Source of the DNA: an uncultured Desulfosarcina sp.
GTDB lineage: Bacteria > Desulfobacterota > Desulfobacteria > Desulfobacterales > Desulfosarcinaceae
Assembly: GCF_963668215.1 (NCBI RefSeq)
Contig: NZ_OY764190.1
Location: 6,076,001 to 6,140,000, forward strand
Reading direction: 5' to 3'
DNA length: 64,000 nucleotides
Shown: positions 48,157 to 58,304 of the stretch, piece after piece
How positions within the stretch are numbered: the first letter of the stretch is position 1
Layout: each line of letters starts with the position of its first letter
Program-made: the position numbers and the translations under genes
Notes under the pieces: model-generated
The model's input: the letters and a program-made list of their open reading frames with translations, nothing else
Databases searched by the model: none
What the model was told of the DNA's origin: nothing

Positions 48157-49923
48157 GTGAACGCTTTTTTCAATTTTGAGATAAAGGATCGACACCGGCG
48201 CATCCTGGCCCTGATCCGAAAAAACAGCGGCCGTCTGGTGATGGCAGCCGTCTGCAGTTTGATGGTATCCGGCGCCACCACCGCCATGGGATACCTGATC
48301 AAACCGGTCATCGACGATATCTTCGTTAAACGGGACACCACCGGGCTGGTTCTTCTTCCCCTGGTGGTGATTGTCGTCTTCCTGGTCAACGGATTGGGAC
48401 GCTACGGCCAGGAGTATTTCATGAATTATGTCGGCGAAGATATCATTCGCCGACTGCGCAACATGCTCTACGACCGGATCCAGGATCTCTCCCTGGCCTT
48501 CTTTCAGAAGGAACGCACCGGCACCCTCATGTCCCGCATCACCAACGATGTCAACATTCTCAAATCCATGGTGTCTACAGCGGTCACCAGTTCGGTCCGG
48601 GACGCGGCCACTATCGTAGGCCTTACGGCGGTAATTTTTTACCAGAACTGGCGCATGGCCATCATCGCTTTTTTCATTCTGCCGTTGGCCTTCTGGCCGA
48701 TCTTCATCCTGGGCCGCAAAGTCCGGCGGGTAAGCACCGGCTGTCAGGAGGCCATGGCCGACCTGAGTGCATTTTTACACGAAACCTTTGCCGGCAACAA
48801 GATCGTCAAAGCTTTCGGGATGGAGCCCCATGAAAAGCGCCGGTTTTTCGAAAAGACCGACCAACTGTTCAAACTGGAAATCAAAGGGGTTGTCGTACGT
48901 GCGCTCTCGTCACCGATCATGGAATTCTTCGGAGGGTTGGGCATCGCCTTTGTAATCTGGTACGGCGGATCGGAGGTCATCGCCGGGAAAACCACGCCGG
49001 GTACCTTTATGAGTTTTTTGGCATGTGTGCTCCTGCTTTACGATCCGGTCAAGAAGCTGAGCAATTTGAACAACTCCATTCAGCAGGGCATGGCAGCCGC
49101 CGACCGGGTGTTCGACATCATCGAGACGCAGTCCGATATAAAGGATCCTGCCACACCGGTAAAGATCGCTTCGACCCCTCATGACCTGACGTTCGAAAAA
49201 GTTCATTTCACCTATGGCGAGCAGGACGTGCTCAAAGGCATCGATCTGACCGTCAAGCGGGGGCAGGTCCTGGCTCTGGTGGGTATGAGCGGCGGCGGCA
49301 AGAGCACCCTGGCGAATCTGATTCCCCGATTTTTCGATGTCACCGGCGGCCGGATCTGCATCGACGGCGTCGATATCCGAGATTTTTCAATTGTCGATCT
49401 GCGTCGCCAAATCTCGATCGTGACCCAGGAACCGATCCTGTTTAATGAAACGGTGCGCGACAACATCGCCTATGGCAGTCCCGACGCCAGTGAGGATCAG
49501 ATTGTTGCCGCTGCCAAGGCGGCTTTTGCCCACGATTTTATTCTCGGTTTCCCCAACGGATATGACACCCTGATTGGCGAATTGGGCGGACGGTTGTCCG
49601 GCGGCGAAAAACAGCGATTATGCATTGCCCGGGCACTGATCAAAGATGCACCCATACTCATCTTGGACGAAGCCACCTCGTCTTTGGATTCCGAAGCCGA
49701 AGCCGTGGTTCAAAAGGCATTGGAGAACCTGATGATCGGCAGAACGACGGTGGTGATTGCCCATCGGTTGTCCACCATCGCGGGAGCGGACCGGATTGCC
49801 GTCATCGTATCCGGCAAAATCGTCGAACAGGGCACCCACGAATCCCTGTTAGCCGCAAAGGGAGAATATGCCAAGCTCTATGCCACGCAATTTTCCACAA
49901 ACAGCAGGGCCGATGAAAGTTAA
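48157..49923 (+). CDS. msbA: Lipid A export ABC transporter
   Basis: From GTG 48157 (AGGAAA upstream) the product is 588 residues; the frame is open to 48004 but that would add a Cys-rich non-family start. Six-helix membrane domain (MAAVCSLMVSGATTAMGYLIK... ), then ATPase: Walker A GMSGGGKSTLAN, signature LSGGEKQRLCIARAL, Walker B ILILDEATSSLD, H-loop VIAHRLSTI. MsbA flips lipid A-core across the inner membrane. The C-terminus overlaps the next glycosyltransferase. Confidence 0.92.
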   Translation: MNAFFNFEIKDRHRRILALIRKNSGRLVMAAVCSLMVSGATTAMGYLIKPVIDDIFVKRDTTGLVLLPLVVIVVFLVNGLGRYGQEYFMNYVGEDIIRRLRNMLYDRIQDLSLAFFQKERTGTLMSRITNDVNILKSMVSTAVTSSVRDAATIVGLTAVIFYQNWRMAIIAFFILPLAFWPIFILGRKVRRVSTGCQEAMADLSAFLHETFAGNKIVKAFGMEPHEKRRFFEKTDQLFKLEIKGVVVRALSSPIMEFFGGLGIAFVIWYGGSEVIAGKTTPGTFMSFLACVLLLYDPVKKLSNLNNSIQQGMAAADRVFDIIETQSDIKDPATPVKIASTPHDLTFEKVHFTYGEQDVLKGIDLTVKRGQVLALVGMSGGGKSTLANLIPRFFDVTGGRICIDGVDIRDFSIVDLRRQISIVTQEPILFNETVRDNIAYGSPDASEDQIVAAAKAAFAHDFILGFPNGYDTLIGELGGRLSGGEKQRLCIARALIKDAPILILDEATSSLDSEAEAVVQKALENLMIGRTTVVIAHRLSTIAGADRIAVIVSGKIVEQGTHESLLAAKGEYAKLYATQFSTNSRADES

Positions 49924-50692
49924 CATCAGCATCGTGGTAATTGCCTGCAACGAAGCCGACCGCATCGGCCATCTGCTGGAACACGCCGATTTCGCCGATG
50001 AGGTCATTGTCGTGGATTCGGGCAGCACCGACGACACGGTAGCGTTGTGTGAAGCTGCCGGCGCCCGGGTAATCCACCGCGACTGGAAAGGATACGCCGA
50101 TCAGAAGCACTTCGCTATGCAGCAGGCCAAGGGACAATGGGTCCTGAATCTGGACGCGGATGAGTTCGTGCCGGAGGAACTGGCTGTGGAAATCCAAAAG
50201 GCCCTGGCCTCGGCCCCAGTTGAAACGAAAGGTTTTTCCATGCCGCGGCTTTCTTACTACCTCGGCCGATGGATCCGCCACGGCGGCTGGTATCCCGATC
50301 GCAAGATTCGCCTGGTGCGCAAAGGTGCCGGCAAATGGATCGGAGACGGACTGCATGAACAATTGATGGTGGACGGATTGGTTGAAACCCTCTCCGTGCC
50401 GCTGCGTCATCTGGTTTACCGCAATATCTCCGACCACGTTACAACGGCCAATCGGTTTTCCGATGTGTACGTCAAGAGTCGGGGCAGTGCCGGAACACTT
50501 TTCCTGTTGAGCGGCATTCCCCATACCCTGGGAAAATTTCTGGAATGTTACTTATGGAAGCGGGGGTTCCTCGACGGATGGCCGGGTCTGATCATCGCCA
50601 TGATCTCCTCGGGCTATATTTTCTTAAAACATGCCAAGGCCTGGGAAGCGGCACAAAACTTTGCCGACGCCCCCCCCTCGTCGGGGCACTGA
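49913..50692 (+). CDS. Family-2 glycosyltransferase (WaaE/KdtX-like)
   Basis: From ATG 49913 (11 bases before the msbA stop) the product is 259 residues. GT2 fold: ISIVVIACNEADRIGHLLEHA, EVIVVDSGSTDDTVAL, WVLNLDADEFV (DxD) and RHGGWYPDRKIRLVRKGAGKW. The family includes WaaE/KdtX, which add glucose or GlcNAc to core heptose. A single membrane-associated segment near the C-terminus (GWPGLIIAMISSGYIFLK) is typical. Confidence 0.85.
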   Translation: MKVNISIVVIACNEADRIGHLLEHADFADEVIVVDSGSTDDTVALCEAAGARVIHRDWKGYADQKHFAMQQAKGQWVLNLDADEFVPEELAVEIQKALASAPVETKGFSMPRLSYYLGRWIRHGGWYPDRKIRLVRKGAGKWIGDGLHEQLMVDGLVETLSVPLRHLVYRNISDHVTTANRFSDVYVKSRGSAGTLFLLSGIPHTLGKFLECYLWKRGFLDGWPGLIIAMISSGYIFLKHAKAWEAAQNFADAPPSSGH

Positions 50693-50778
50693 TAGGGAGC
50701 CTGTTATGCATCCAACACTGAGCAACCCAATGGCAGCGCAACCATATCGGTCTTGAAGCATAGACCGAAGCGGATAGA

Positions 50779-51702
50779 ATGATGACCGAGTTCGACCTCT
50801 CTTTTGTCATTGTCAACTGGAACACGCGCGACCTGCTTTGCCAGTGTATTCAGGCGATCCATCGCACCGTTATCGATCAGCGGTACGAAATCATTCTGGT
50901 GGATAACGCCTCTTCCGACGGGTCCGTCGAAGCGGTTCGCCGGCAGTTTCCCGAGGTCCGTTGCATCGTCAACCGGGAGAACAGGGGGTTCGGGGCCGCC
51001 AACAATCAGGCCTTCGCCGTTATGCAGGGGCGCTACGCCGTGTTGATCAATACTGATGCCGAGCTGCTCGAAGGCGCCGCGGACCGCCTGCATACCTTCA
51101 TGGAAACGCATCCGGAAGTCGGTATGGCATGCGGACAACTTCTCAACACGGACGGTTCCAGACAGAATTCATTTGCCAATTTTCCGACTCTGCTCTCGCT
51201 GGCGGTCAACGAGTCCGTGTTGAGAATGATTTGCCCGCGCCGCTTTCCAAGCAAATACCAGACATACACACAACCGATAGAGGTCGAATCCTGTATCGGA
51301 GCCTGCATGATCGTCAGGAAAGCAGCTATGGATGCGGCTGGTATTTTGGACGAGCGCTATTTTTTTTTCATGGAAGAAACCGACTGGGCCTTGACCTTCA
51401 AACACGCGGGCTGGCGTTCTTATTTCATCCCTGACGCCAGAATCTATCACTATCAAGGGCAAAGTGCCGGAAGCGGCGCATCCTCGCGTATCATGTTCTA
51501 CCGCTCGCGCTATCAATTCATGCGCAAGTGGCACCCCCACGCCTACCCAATCTATGATGGGATCATTGGGCTTCGCCTTCTGCTGAACGCGCTGTTGAGC
51601 CTTGTGGCCACCCTGTTCACCCTTGGACTTTACCGGTCAACAAGGCTACGTTGCATCCGCTACCTGAAGATCATATGGTGGCATGTCAACGGATGCCCCT
51701 GA
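50779..51702 (+). CDS. Family-2 glycosyltransferase (rhamnosyltransferase-like)
   Basis: A 307-residue GT2: LSFVIVNWNTRDLL, IILVDNASSDGSVEAV, NRGFGAANNQAFAVMQGRYAVLINTDAEL, GACMIVRKAAMDAAGILDERYFFFMEETDWAL, matching RfbN/WbbL-type rhamnosyltransferases. A C-terminal hydrophobic segment may anchor it to the membrane. The sugar is not determined. Confidence 0.85.
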   Translation: MMTEFDLSFVIVNWNTRDLLCQCIQAIHRTVIDQRYEIILVDNASSDGSVEAVRRQFPEVRCIVNRENRGFGAANNQAFAVMQGRYAVLINTDAELLEGAADRLHTFMETHPEVGMACGQLLNTDGSRQNSFANFPTLLSLAVNESVLRMICPRRFPSKYQTYTQPIEVESCIGACMIVRKAAMDAAGILDERYFFFMEETDWALTFKHAGWRSYFIPDARIYHYQGQSAGSGASSRIMFYRSRYQFMRKWHPHAYPIYDGIIGLRLLLNALLSLVATLFTLGLYRSTRLRCIRYLKIIWWHVNGCP

Positions 51703-51722
51703 TTCAGAACCGAAAGGTTTTC

Positions 51723-52817
51723 ATGGAAGCAATGAGAGACCTTATTCAAGTTGAACACGGCGCCATTCTGGCGATCCAGTTGGGCGATATCGGCGACGTG
51801 GTATTGACCCTTCCCGCTTTACGTGCGCTGAAAACAAACTTTCCCCATAATCGACTGGTTGTCTGCGTTCGCCAGAAGGCCGGCGAACTGATGACCCTGT
51901 GTTCGGATGTGGACAGGGTCATCACCGTGGACAAACGAAAACGCTCCCTTCTGGCCGAGATCAAGTATCAAATCGCTTTTCTGTCCAGCTTGAAAAACGA
52001 GCGCTATGGCCTGTCCATCGATTTTAGAACCGGAACCCGGGGAGCGGTCGCCACATTGATAGCCAATGCCCGGACCCGGCTGGGGTTCTTCGACGCCGAG
52101 GAAAAACTATGGCGCAATCGTGTATTCACCCATCTGGTGCACCCTGAGTACCAATCGGAAATCCATGTCTCCGATTACTACTTTGAACTGGTCCGATGGC
52201 TGGGAATTATGTCGGACCCGCCCCCCCCTGTGCTTCCCGTGTCAGATGCCTTGAAAGAAAACGTCAAGCAACGACTGAACGCCAACGAGATTGATCCTGA
52301 AGCCCCTTTCATCGTTCTGCAACCCTTTTCCCTGTGGTCATACAAGGAACTCCACCCAGATAAATATGTGGATTTGGCCGATCGGATAACCCACAGTTGC
52401 AAGGTTCCTATCGTACTGAGCGGTGCGCCGAACGAAAGTGACCGTGCCCAGGCGATAGCCGATCGTTGTTCCGGCCAGGTGATCAACATGGCTGGACAGA
52501 CCACCATTGGCGAACTAACCGGTTTGTTGGCGCTGGCCACCCTTTTCATCGGTGTCGACAGCGCCGGAGTACACATCGCCGCGGCCACGGGGACGCCCAC
52601 GGTCAGCATCTTCGGCCCGTCGGCACCGTCCTCTTGGGCCCCCCGCGGCGACCGTCACATCGCCGTCCAGCCGCACCGCGCCTGTGTGCCCTGCCGGCGG
52701 AAAGGCTGCGACGACAGCGGCATCAGCCAATGCCTGGACGCCCTATCCGTTGACCACATTATGGATGCGGCGAGGCCCACACTCGGTACGCTTTTCCCAT
52801 CCTGGACAGTTCGATGA
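51723..52817 (+). CDS. Family-9 glycosyltransferase (heptosyltransferase-like)
   Basis: From ATG 51723 the product is 364 residues. ILAIQLGDIGDVVLTLPALRAL (nucleotide-sugar fold start), YGLSIDFRTGTRG, VLSGAPNESDR, LFIGVDSAGVHIAAATGTPTVSIFGPS and a Cys-rich end (CVPCRRKGCDDSG). GT9 enzymes transfer heptose to core oligosaccharide. Stop overlaps the start of the GT4 gene by 4 bases. Confidence 0.85.
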   Translation: MEAMRDLIQVEHGAILAIQLGDIGDVVLTLPALRALKTNFPHNRLVVCVRQKAGELMTLCSDVDRVITVDKRKRSLLAEIKYQIAFLSSLKNERYGLSIDFRTGTRGAVATLIANARTRLGFFDAEEKLWRNRVFTHLVHPEYQSEIHVSDYYFELVRWLGIMSDPPPPVLPVSDALKENVKQRLNANEIDPEAPFIVLQPFSLWSYKELHPDKYVDLADRITHSCKVPIVLSGAPNESDRAQAIADRCSGQVINMAGQTTIGELTGLLALATLFIGVDSAGVHIAAATGTPTVSIFGPSAPSSWAPRGDRHIAVQPHRACVPCRRKGCDDSGISQCLDALSVDHIMDAARPTLGTLFPSWTVR

Positions 52818-53950
52818 AAAAAAAATTAAAAATTGGCGTGGTGATACCCAAATACGGAACGGTGGGCGGGGGCGAAAAATTTGTCTATGAACTGACCGAA
52901 CGAATCGCCCGGGATCCGGCCTTCGCGGTCCACGTCTTTGCCAACCGATGGCGCGCCCCCGGCAGTCCGGCACTATTTCATCGCATCCCCATTCTCAAGT
53001 TCCCGCGCTTCCTATCAATGCCAAGCTTCGCTTGGTTTGCCAAACGGAAGATCGCCCAGGTCGGCATTGACATCATTCATACGCATGAACGTATTTTCGA
53101 TGCCGACCTGTTCACCATGCACGGCATTCCCCACCGGATGTGGATCGAAACCGTCAGGAAAAAGCGGCTGAGCCTGTTTGATCGCGCCTACGCACACATC
53201 GAACGTCGTCTAATCGAAAACGATCGCTGCAACTTTTTGCTGCCGGTTTCCTCGATCACCCGGGATGCCTTTCTTTCCGTTTACAACGGCCATGGAAAAA
53301 CGGTAGAGATCCTTCATCCGGGAGTCGATTGGCACATCTTTCATTCCGCTCAACGGGCCGATGTTCGTGAATCGGTACGAGCAAAATACGGATTCGCGGC
53401 AGCGGACATAGTCGTCCTTTTCGTCAGCATGAATTTCGAGATCAAAGGTCTGGATCATCTGATGGCAGGATTTTCAATGGCCAAACATACGCCGGCAGGC
53501 ATAAACCTCAAGTTGCTCGTGGTAGGCAAGGGAAACCTGCGCAAGTTTGAACGCCTGGCAAACGACCTGAAAATTGCCGCAGACGTCAGATTTGCCGGCA
53601 TCGTTGAAACAGGCATCGAACGGATCTACCAAGCCTGTGATCTGTTCGCCATGCTCTCCCGGTTCGACACCTTCGGCCTGACGGTATTGGAAGCTATGGC
53701 AGCGTCGCTTCCCGTGTTGATCAGCCGGCAGGTGGGCGCCAAAGACATTGTCGTCCAGGAACGTAACGGGTTTGTGGTGGACCGGGAAGATGAAGCGGCG
53801 ATTTGTTCCTGCCTGCTGACCCTAACCGATGGCAGACGACGCGGGGCGATGGGGCAGGAGGCGTTTGCCACGGCATCGAATCACGGGTGGGAACAGGTGG
53901 CCGACCAGGTCAAACAGGTCTATTTCAGGTTTCGGCCGACTGCTGTCTGA
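52814..53950 (+). CDS. Family-4 glycosyltransferase (WaaG-like)
   Basis: A 378-residue GT4. KIGVVIPKYGTVGGGEKFVYELTERIA (donor-side start), IIHTHERIFDADLFTMHGIPHRMW, VEILHPGVDWHIFH, FVSMNFEIKGLDHLMAGF, FAMLSRFDTFGLTVLEAMAASLPVLIS (ExxxxxxE motif). Close in layout to WaaG, glucosyltransferase of the core. Its truncated relative at 58305-58445 shares the N-terminal pattern. Confidence 0.87.
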   Translation: MKKKLKIGVVIPKYGTVGGGEKFVYELTERIARDPAFAVHVFANRWRAPGSPALFHRIPILKFPRFLSMPSFAWFAKRKIAQVGIDIIHTHERIFDADLFTMHGIPHRMWIETVRKKRLSLFDRAYAHIERRLIENDRCNFLLPVSSITRDAFLSVYNGHGKTVEILHPGVDWHIFHSAQRADVRESVRAKYGFAAADIVVLFVSMNFEIKGLDHLMAGFSMAKHTPAGINLKLLVVGKGNLRKFERLANDLKIAADVRFAGIVETGIERIYQACDLFAMLSRFDTFGLTVLEAMAASLPVLISRQVGAKDIVVQERNGFVVDREDEAAICSCLLTLTDGRRRGAMGQEAFATASNHGWEQVADQVKQVYFRFRPTAV

Positions 53951-53997
53951 ATTAGATCGCCGCCATGAATGAACGCCGGGCGCCCAGATGAAAGAAA

Positions 53998-54888
53998 TCA
54001 TCGATCGCCGAAAAAACGCCAGGATAGCCTGTAGTAATCGCACTTTGCGGCAATCTTGCGGTCACCGGGTCTCAGGCGACTCAGGGGTATCAAGGTCATG
54101 AGACGCCAGGCAGCCTGGATGCGGTTTTTCCGCTTAATCCGTCTGATAATAGCTGTAGAGTAGTGCTTCCTGTAAAAAAGCATCTCGGCCTTGAATTTTT
54201 TTTCCATGACCACCGTCTGGGAATTATGTCGCTCGCTTTTCCCACCATGGTGCCCCACCACCGAATCCGCGATGAAACCAATCGGCCAACCCTTTTTCCG
54301 AACCATTAAACAAAGATCAACCTCTTCGCCGTAAAGAAAAAATCGCTCATCGAAACCTCCGACCGCCGCCAGGACTTCGCGCCTGGCGAGAATGCTTGCT
54401 CCCATTACCCAGGCAATCGTTCCTGGCAAACCGCCGAGCATTTGCCGGGCATATCGATGGCCAGGGTAGCGCCTTTCGACCGATGACTGGGGTGATCCAT
54501 CGGGGTAGATCAATGCCGTTCCCGCCATCCCCATGGAGGGATTGGCGGCCATAAACCCAACCGCGTTGTCAAGCGATGCGGGCATCAGACGGGTATCCGG
54601 GTTAAGCAACCAGATGAGGTCACCTTTGGCAGAGGCAATTCCAAGGTTGTTGGCTTTCCCGAATCCGAGATTTTCATTGTTGGCGATCAGGGTGACATTC
54701 TCGAATTGATTGGCCACCATATCCGCACTGCCATCGCTGGAGGCATTGTCGACAACGATCACCTCGTCACGGGAGCCCAGCTGGGGGAGAATCGACAGAA
54801 GGCAATCTCTAAGCAAATCCAGTGTATTATAGCTAACGATAACGATACTCAGTCGAACTAATGGTTGTTTTTGTGCTATTTTGTTCAT
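53998..54888 (-). CDS. Family-2 glycosyltransferase
   Basis: A 296-residue GT2: LSIVIVSYNTLDLLRDCLLS, EVIVVDNASSDGSADMV, NLGFGKANNLGIASAKGDLIWLLNPDT, GASILARREVLAAVGGFDERFFLYGEEVDL. It is the first leftward gene of the O-antigen cluster and converges on the waaG-like gene. The donor sugar is unknown. Confidence 0.85.
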   Translation of the reverse strand: MNKIAQKQPLVRLSIVIVSYNTLDLLRDCLLSILPQLGSRDEVIVVDNASSDGSADMVANQFENVTLIANNENLGFGKANNLGIASAKGDLIWLLNPDTRLMPASLDNAVGFMAANPSMGMAGTALIYPDGSPQSSVERRYPGHRYARQMLGGLPGTIAWVMGASILARREVLAAVGGFDERFFLYGEEVDLCLMVRKKGWPIGFIADSVVGHHGGKSERHNSQTVVMEKKFKAEMLFYRKHYSTAIIRRIKRKNRIQAAWRLMTLIPLSRLRPGDRKIAAKCDYYRLSWRFFGDR

Positions 54889-54924
54889 TCTCTGGCTGGC
54901 TATTGTCTGTTTTTACAGTGTCAG

Positions 54925-55110
54925 TTATGCCGCAGAGCGATTACGTCCACACTGCTCCAGGCGATAGAGTTCAATACTCAGCTTACGGGATGACGCATCA
55001 ATCGATTACCCCCGCAGCATACGCGAGACCACCTCACGCTTACTGGCAGCACTTTACCGCTACCCTTTTTGCCAGCGGTCCTGCAACGGTTTCGTTTTTG
55101 TTCTATTTGG
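54925..55110 (-). pseudogene. Decayed transposase fragment (IS3-type helix-turn-helix ORF A)
   Basis: Read on the minus strand, a frame gives ...WQKG-stop-R-stop-SAASKREVVSRMLRG-stop-SIDASSRKLSIELYRLEQC. The KREVVxRMLRG...S-x-D-x-x-S-R-x-L-x-x-E-x-Y-R-L-E-x-W pattern is that of the helix-turn-helix subunit of IS3-type transposases. Three internal stops prove decay. It lies in the 350-base gap between the glycosyltransferase at 53998-54888 and the DUF268 gene, which otherwise holds no gene. Confidence 0.55.
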
Positions 55111-55239
55111 TCAATTTTAATTTCCTTGGGCACGGGGACTCTATCCCAAATCAGTGTTCGAGAAAACCGGCGCCGTCACATTATTATAGGATAAGGGCCT
55201 TATGTCTGTTTTTTGAGATAGCTTGCAGAAATTCTTTAG

Positions 55240-56034
55240 CTACAGTTTTGTCAATTCAAAAATACCACATCCATATTTGCATCCAAAGTTGCTTTTAATA
55301 CCATTGGCTGAAATTGGTGTGTTTTCATGTAAATTCCCATGATCATCAACGAATGAGAACTTGTCAATATGGTATTTTTCCCCCAAGCACTCCAATAAAA
55401 AACTAACCGAGAAAACCCTATGGGCATTGAATTCAATCCGCTGATGACCTATGGGAACGGAAAGATAAAGTTTCCCCTTTTTTTTTAACATTCGATATAA
55501 GTTATCCAGCCCAAGAAGATACCCATCGTAGTTGACATCGTCTCCATACCGTCCCAAACCAAAGTGTTCTATAGCATGCAGACATGACAAGGAATCACAG
55601 TATTCGATTAAATCTTTTTGAACGGGGTCCATCATGTCTGCCTGCTTGAATATTACATTTGGTATGTTGTTTGGAAGCGGACGCACATCAATAACTTCAA
55701 TATCACGGAAGGATGCGACATGTGCTACAAATCCATCAATTCTCGAACCAACATCAACATGGCGATGTGGGTTATTCAGGTTAATTCTTCTTGCTACAAG
55801 TAAGTCTTGATGGAAGTAATGCCCTGTGGCAGTTCCACTATTTACAAATTTTTCGTTAAGGCAGGGATAAGGATTGCCGAGCGGAAATACTTTCTTAGCA
55901 TATTGTCTTTGACTTTCAAGAATATTGAGATCATGAAAATAGGCTGGCAATCTCCTTACTAATTTAATCTTTTTGAGTGGATCGTTCTTAAATATTGACA
56001 ACAAAATATATGCATTTTTCAGCATTCTTTTCAT
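55240..56034 (-). CDS. DUF268 (methyltransferase-fold) protein
   Basis: A 264-residue protein. HRHVDVGSRIDGFVAHVASF, EVIDVRPLPNNIPNVIF and CDSLSCLHAIEHFGLGRYGD are the conserved blocks of DUF268, which resembles an SAM-dependent methyltransferase though the SAM-binding GxG is modified. YLSVPIGHQRIEFNAHRVFSV is also characteristic. Its role in polysaccharide synthesis is supported by location only. Confidence 0.75.
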   Translation of the reverse strand: MKRMLKNAYILLSIFKNDPLKKIKLVRRLPAYFHDLNILESQRQYAKKVFPLGNPYPCLNEKFVNSGTATGHYFHQDLLVARRINLNNPHRHVDVGSRIDGFVAHVASFRDIEVIDVRPLPNNIPNVIFKQADMMDPVQKDLIEYCDSLSCLHAIEHFGLGRYGDDVNYDGYLLGLDNLYRMLKKKGKLYLSVPIGHQRIEFNAHRVFSVSFLLECLGEKYHIDKFSFVDDHGNLHENTPISANGIKSNFGCKYGCGIFELTKL

Positions 56035-56076
56035 TTTTAATCTTTCTTATATAACCATTTCTTTTTTAAAGCCAAA

Positions 56077-57243
56077 TTAAAGGCTGACAAGAACTCCTAA
56101 AACAGAAAAAATCTTTTCAAACCGGCTTTCCCACGTATGCTTCCGAACCGCAGTTTCATACCCCTTGCGCCGTATTCTTCCACGCTCCTCATCATTGTTC
56201 AGATAGAATTTGATCTTTTCCACAAGATCATCAAAATTTTGGTAGGTTGCGATTTCCACACCAGCCAGAAAGCATTTCTCAAGCTCCTCATTGTGCTCTG
56301 TGAGGTAGAACCCTCCACTCATGGGTATTTCAAAATCCCTTCCTTTCAGGCAGAAAGTCTTATTCAGTCCTACAACCCCGCCGAAACCGAGGTTGATTTT
56401 GCTTCGGGAGTACATTTTCACCATTTCATCAGTTGACAGAGGTCCGCCAGGCCAGTTAAGTCCATAGGCCTTCACAGGAAGCCCCCTCTCACAAAGTTTA
56501 TTAATAATTATAGGCCGGTTCCCATAACATTGCCCCACAAAGGAAACATCAATATCTTGATCGACAGAATATGGTTTGTGAATTTCCGGGTTTCCACCCT
56601 CAGGCAAATAAATAGGCAGGGCTCCTTCAACAACATACTTAACCAAGGCATCCTCGGTGCTCGTCCAACAAAGATGAAAAAAACGGCAGATATCTCGTGC
56701 CCCCATAGCTCGGCCATTACGTATCTTTCCGACAAAAGATTCCTTGTCATTTAAAGCCAGGTTAACAATCGGCACGCCAAGAGAAGCGATCGTCTTTACT
56801 GTTTCCGGATAGACCGACTCGCCAGAAAGATAGGTAAAAATGACATCGATCTTTTCTTTTTTTACCCATTGCTCCACTTTCTCTATAAGATGATTGTTCA
56901 TCAACCTTTTGTTTTTTTTGTGCCATTGTTTTTCATCCTGCTGGTCAAATTCAGCAAACCAATCATAATGGATGACACGGCCAAACTTCTCGAGGGACGT
57001 TAAAAGGGCTTCGTTCTCCCAATTATAGTGGTGATAAATGGCCAGGATAGAAAGTTTTCCTTTTACTCGTTGGGTAATGTCTGGATAACACGCAGCATAC
57101 TTTTCACTGAGTTCATCTTCCGTGGGTATGTGCAACCCCCTGTGTTTTAAAAGTTTTCTATAATGAAGTGCCTCTTTTTGGAGTCGCTGGCTATTGCGCC
57201 AACACCGGAGCTTATGACGATATTTTTGGAAGGGATCTGCCAT
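56077..57243 (-). CDS. CgeB-like glycosyltransferase
   Basis: A 388-residue protein in the GT-B/CgeB (DUF3880) class. The N-terminal half has LAIYHHYNWENEALLTSLEKFG and VIFTYLSGESVYPET; the C-terminal half has IDVSFVGQCYGNR, SRSKINLGFGG and LKGRDFEIPMSGGFYLTEHNEEL, as in the Glyco_trans_1_2 domain. It presumably adds a sugar of the O-antigen. Gap of 5 bases to the next gene upstream. Confidence 0.75.
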   Translation of the reverse strand: MADPFQKYRHKLRCWRNSQRLQKEALHYRKLLKHRGLHIPTEDELSEKYAACYPDITQRVKGKLSILAIYHHYNWENEALLTSLEKFGRVIHYDWFAEFDQQDEKQWHKKNKRLMNNHLIEKVEQWVKKEKIDVIFTYLSGESVYPETVKTIASLGVPIVNLALNDKESFVGKIRNGRAMGARDICRFFHLCWTSTEDALVKYVVEGALPIYLPEGGNPEIHKPYSVDQDIDVSFVGQCYGNRPIIINKLCERGLPVKAYGLNWPGGPLSTDEMVKMYSRSKINLGFGGVVGLNKTFCLKGRDFEIPMSGGFYLTEHNEELEKCFLAGVEIATYQNFDDLVEKIKFYLNNDEERGRIRRKGYETAVRKHTWESRFEKIFSVLGVLVSL

Positions 57244-57248
57244 GAATT

Positions 57249-58187
57249 CTAGTTTCCAACATCATTCTGCCAAAGGGTAAACATCCTATCCCCGTTGGAC
57301 TTATCTTCACGGGAATTCATCATATTAAGAACATGCCCGGCGTCTATTACAGGGATATTAAACTTCCGGGAGACATCGACGGACACGAGCAAAGCACCAA
57401 TACCGGCCCCGACCAAACAGATTTCTGTTTGAGAAGGAATCTCTTTTAGAATATTATCCTTCATATTTCGCCACTGGGTGGCAACATAACAGTCCGGGAT
57501 TTTAGTAAAACTTATGTCCGGTTTGCTCTGCAATCTCGCAAACCAATTGCACACAGTCTGCTCATCATAGGTGGAATTGACAATACAAAGCTTTTTTCCA
57601 TCAACGCTTTGCGCAAAAAGTTTTGAGGAAAGGTAGGCATAAAGTACATAAAAGGGAATATAATTCTCACCCGTTATAACTATTTGGTTTTCATCGAGGA
57701 AATTTAAAAACCGTAAGGCCAGGGCCCCACCATCATCCTTTTTTTCAAAAATATAAAAAAACCTTTTAGGCGGATTACTGTTCCCCGGATGAATCAAAGG
57801 CGCAACAACACCATATTGCGACACAAAACGGAGACATTTGGCATGCAGGGGCAGGGCCGTTTCAATGGTTTTCCTGGACTCCGCTTGTTTATAAAGACCG
57901 TTGCACTGTAAACTCTTCGCATAAAAAGCGTATTCCCCATCTGCAAATCTGACGACTGGAGTTGCAATACCTTGGTTCATCCCGATTACGATCCGGTCAT
58001 GAAGACGCTGGAAATACTCCTTTCCTGCACTCACACCACTGTGAAAAAGGCACTTCTCCTCAAGGCGCATCTGTTCACCGAAGCGTTCAATCACAGGGGA
58101 ATTATCAATCCCCGGGATGGCCAGATGGTTAAAGGCAAACCCTTTTTTCAGTAATGCCCCTAATGTTTTTAGCTGGTAACCGTTCAT
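57249..58187 (-). CDS. GT-D-fold (DUF1792-like) glycosyltransferase
   Basis: A 312-residue protein with TPVVRFADGEYAFYAKSL near residue 80 and CLVGAGIGALLVSVDVSRKFNIPVIDAGHVL near residue 270. These match the RFGDGE start and the G-A-G-x-x-G...D-x-G-H end of DUF1792/GT-D enzymes such as the third glycosyltransferase of Fap1 glycosylation. A DxE metal site (ADGEY) is present. Confidence 0.65.
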   Translation of the reverse strand: MNGYQLKTLGALLKKGFAFNHLAIPGIDNSPVIERFGEQMRLEEKCLFHSGVSAGKEYFQRLHDRIVIGMNQGIATPVVRFADGEYAFYAKSLQCNGLYKQAESRKTIETALPLHAKCLRFVSQYGVVAPLIHPGNSNPPKRFFYIFEKKDDGGALALRFLNFLDENQIVITGENYIPFYVLYAYLSSKLFAQSVDGKKLCIVNSTYDEQTVCNWFARLQSKPDISFTKIPDCYVATQWRNMKDNILKEIPSQTEICLVGAGIGALLVSVDVSRKFNIPVIDAGHVLNMMNSREDKSNGDRMFTLWQNDVGN

Positions 58188-58304
58188 AAGCCCCTTTCAT
58201 GCAGTAGCATATTACCGTATAGTCTCTAAATACGCTGGGCCACTGCATCCCACGAGTTTCTTTCCGCGGTATGCCTTACGTTTAAAGATAAACGTTCGCA
58301 CAGG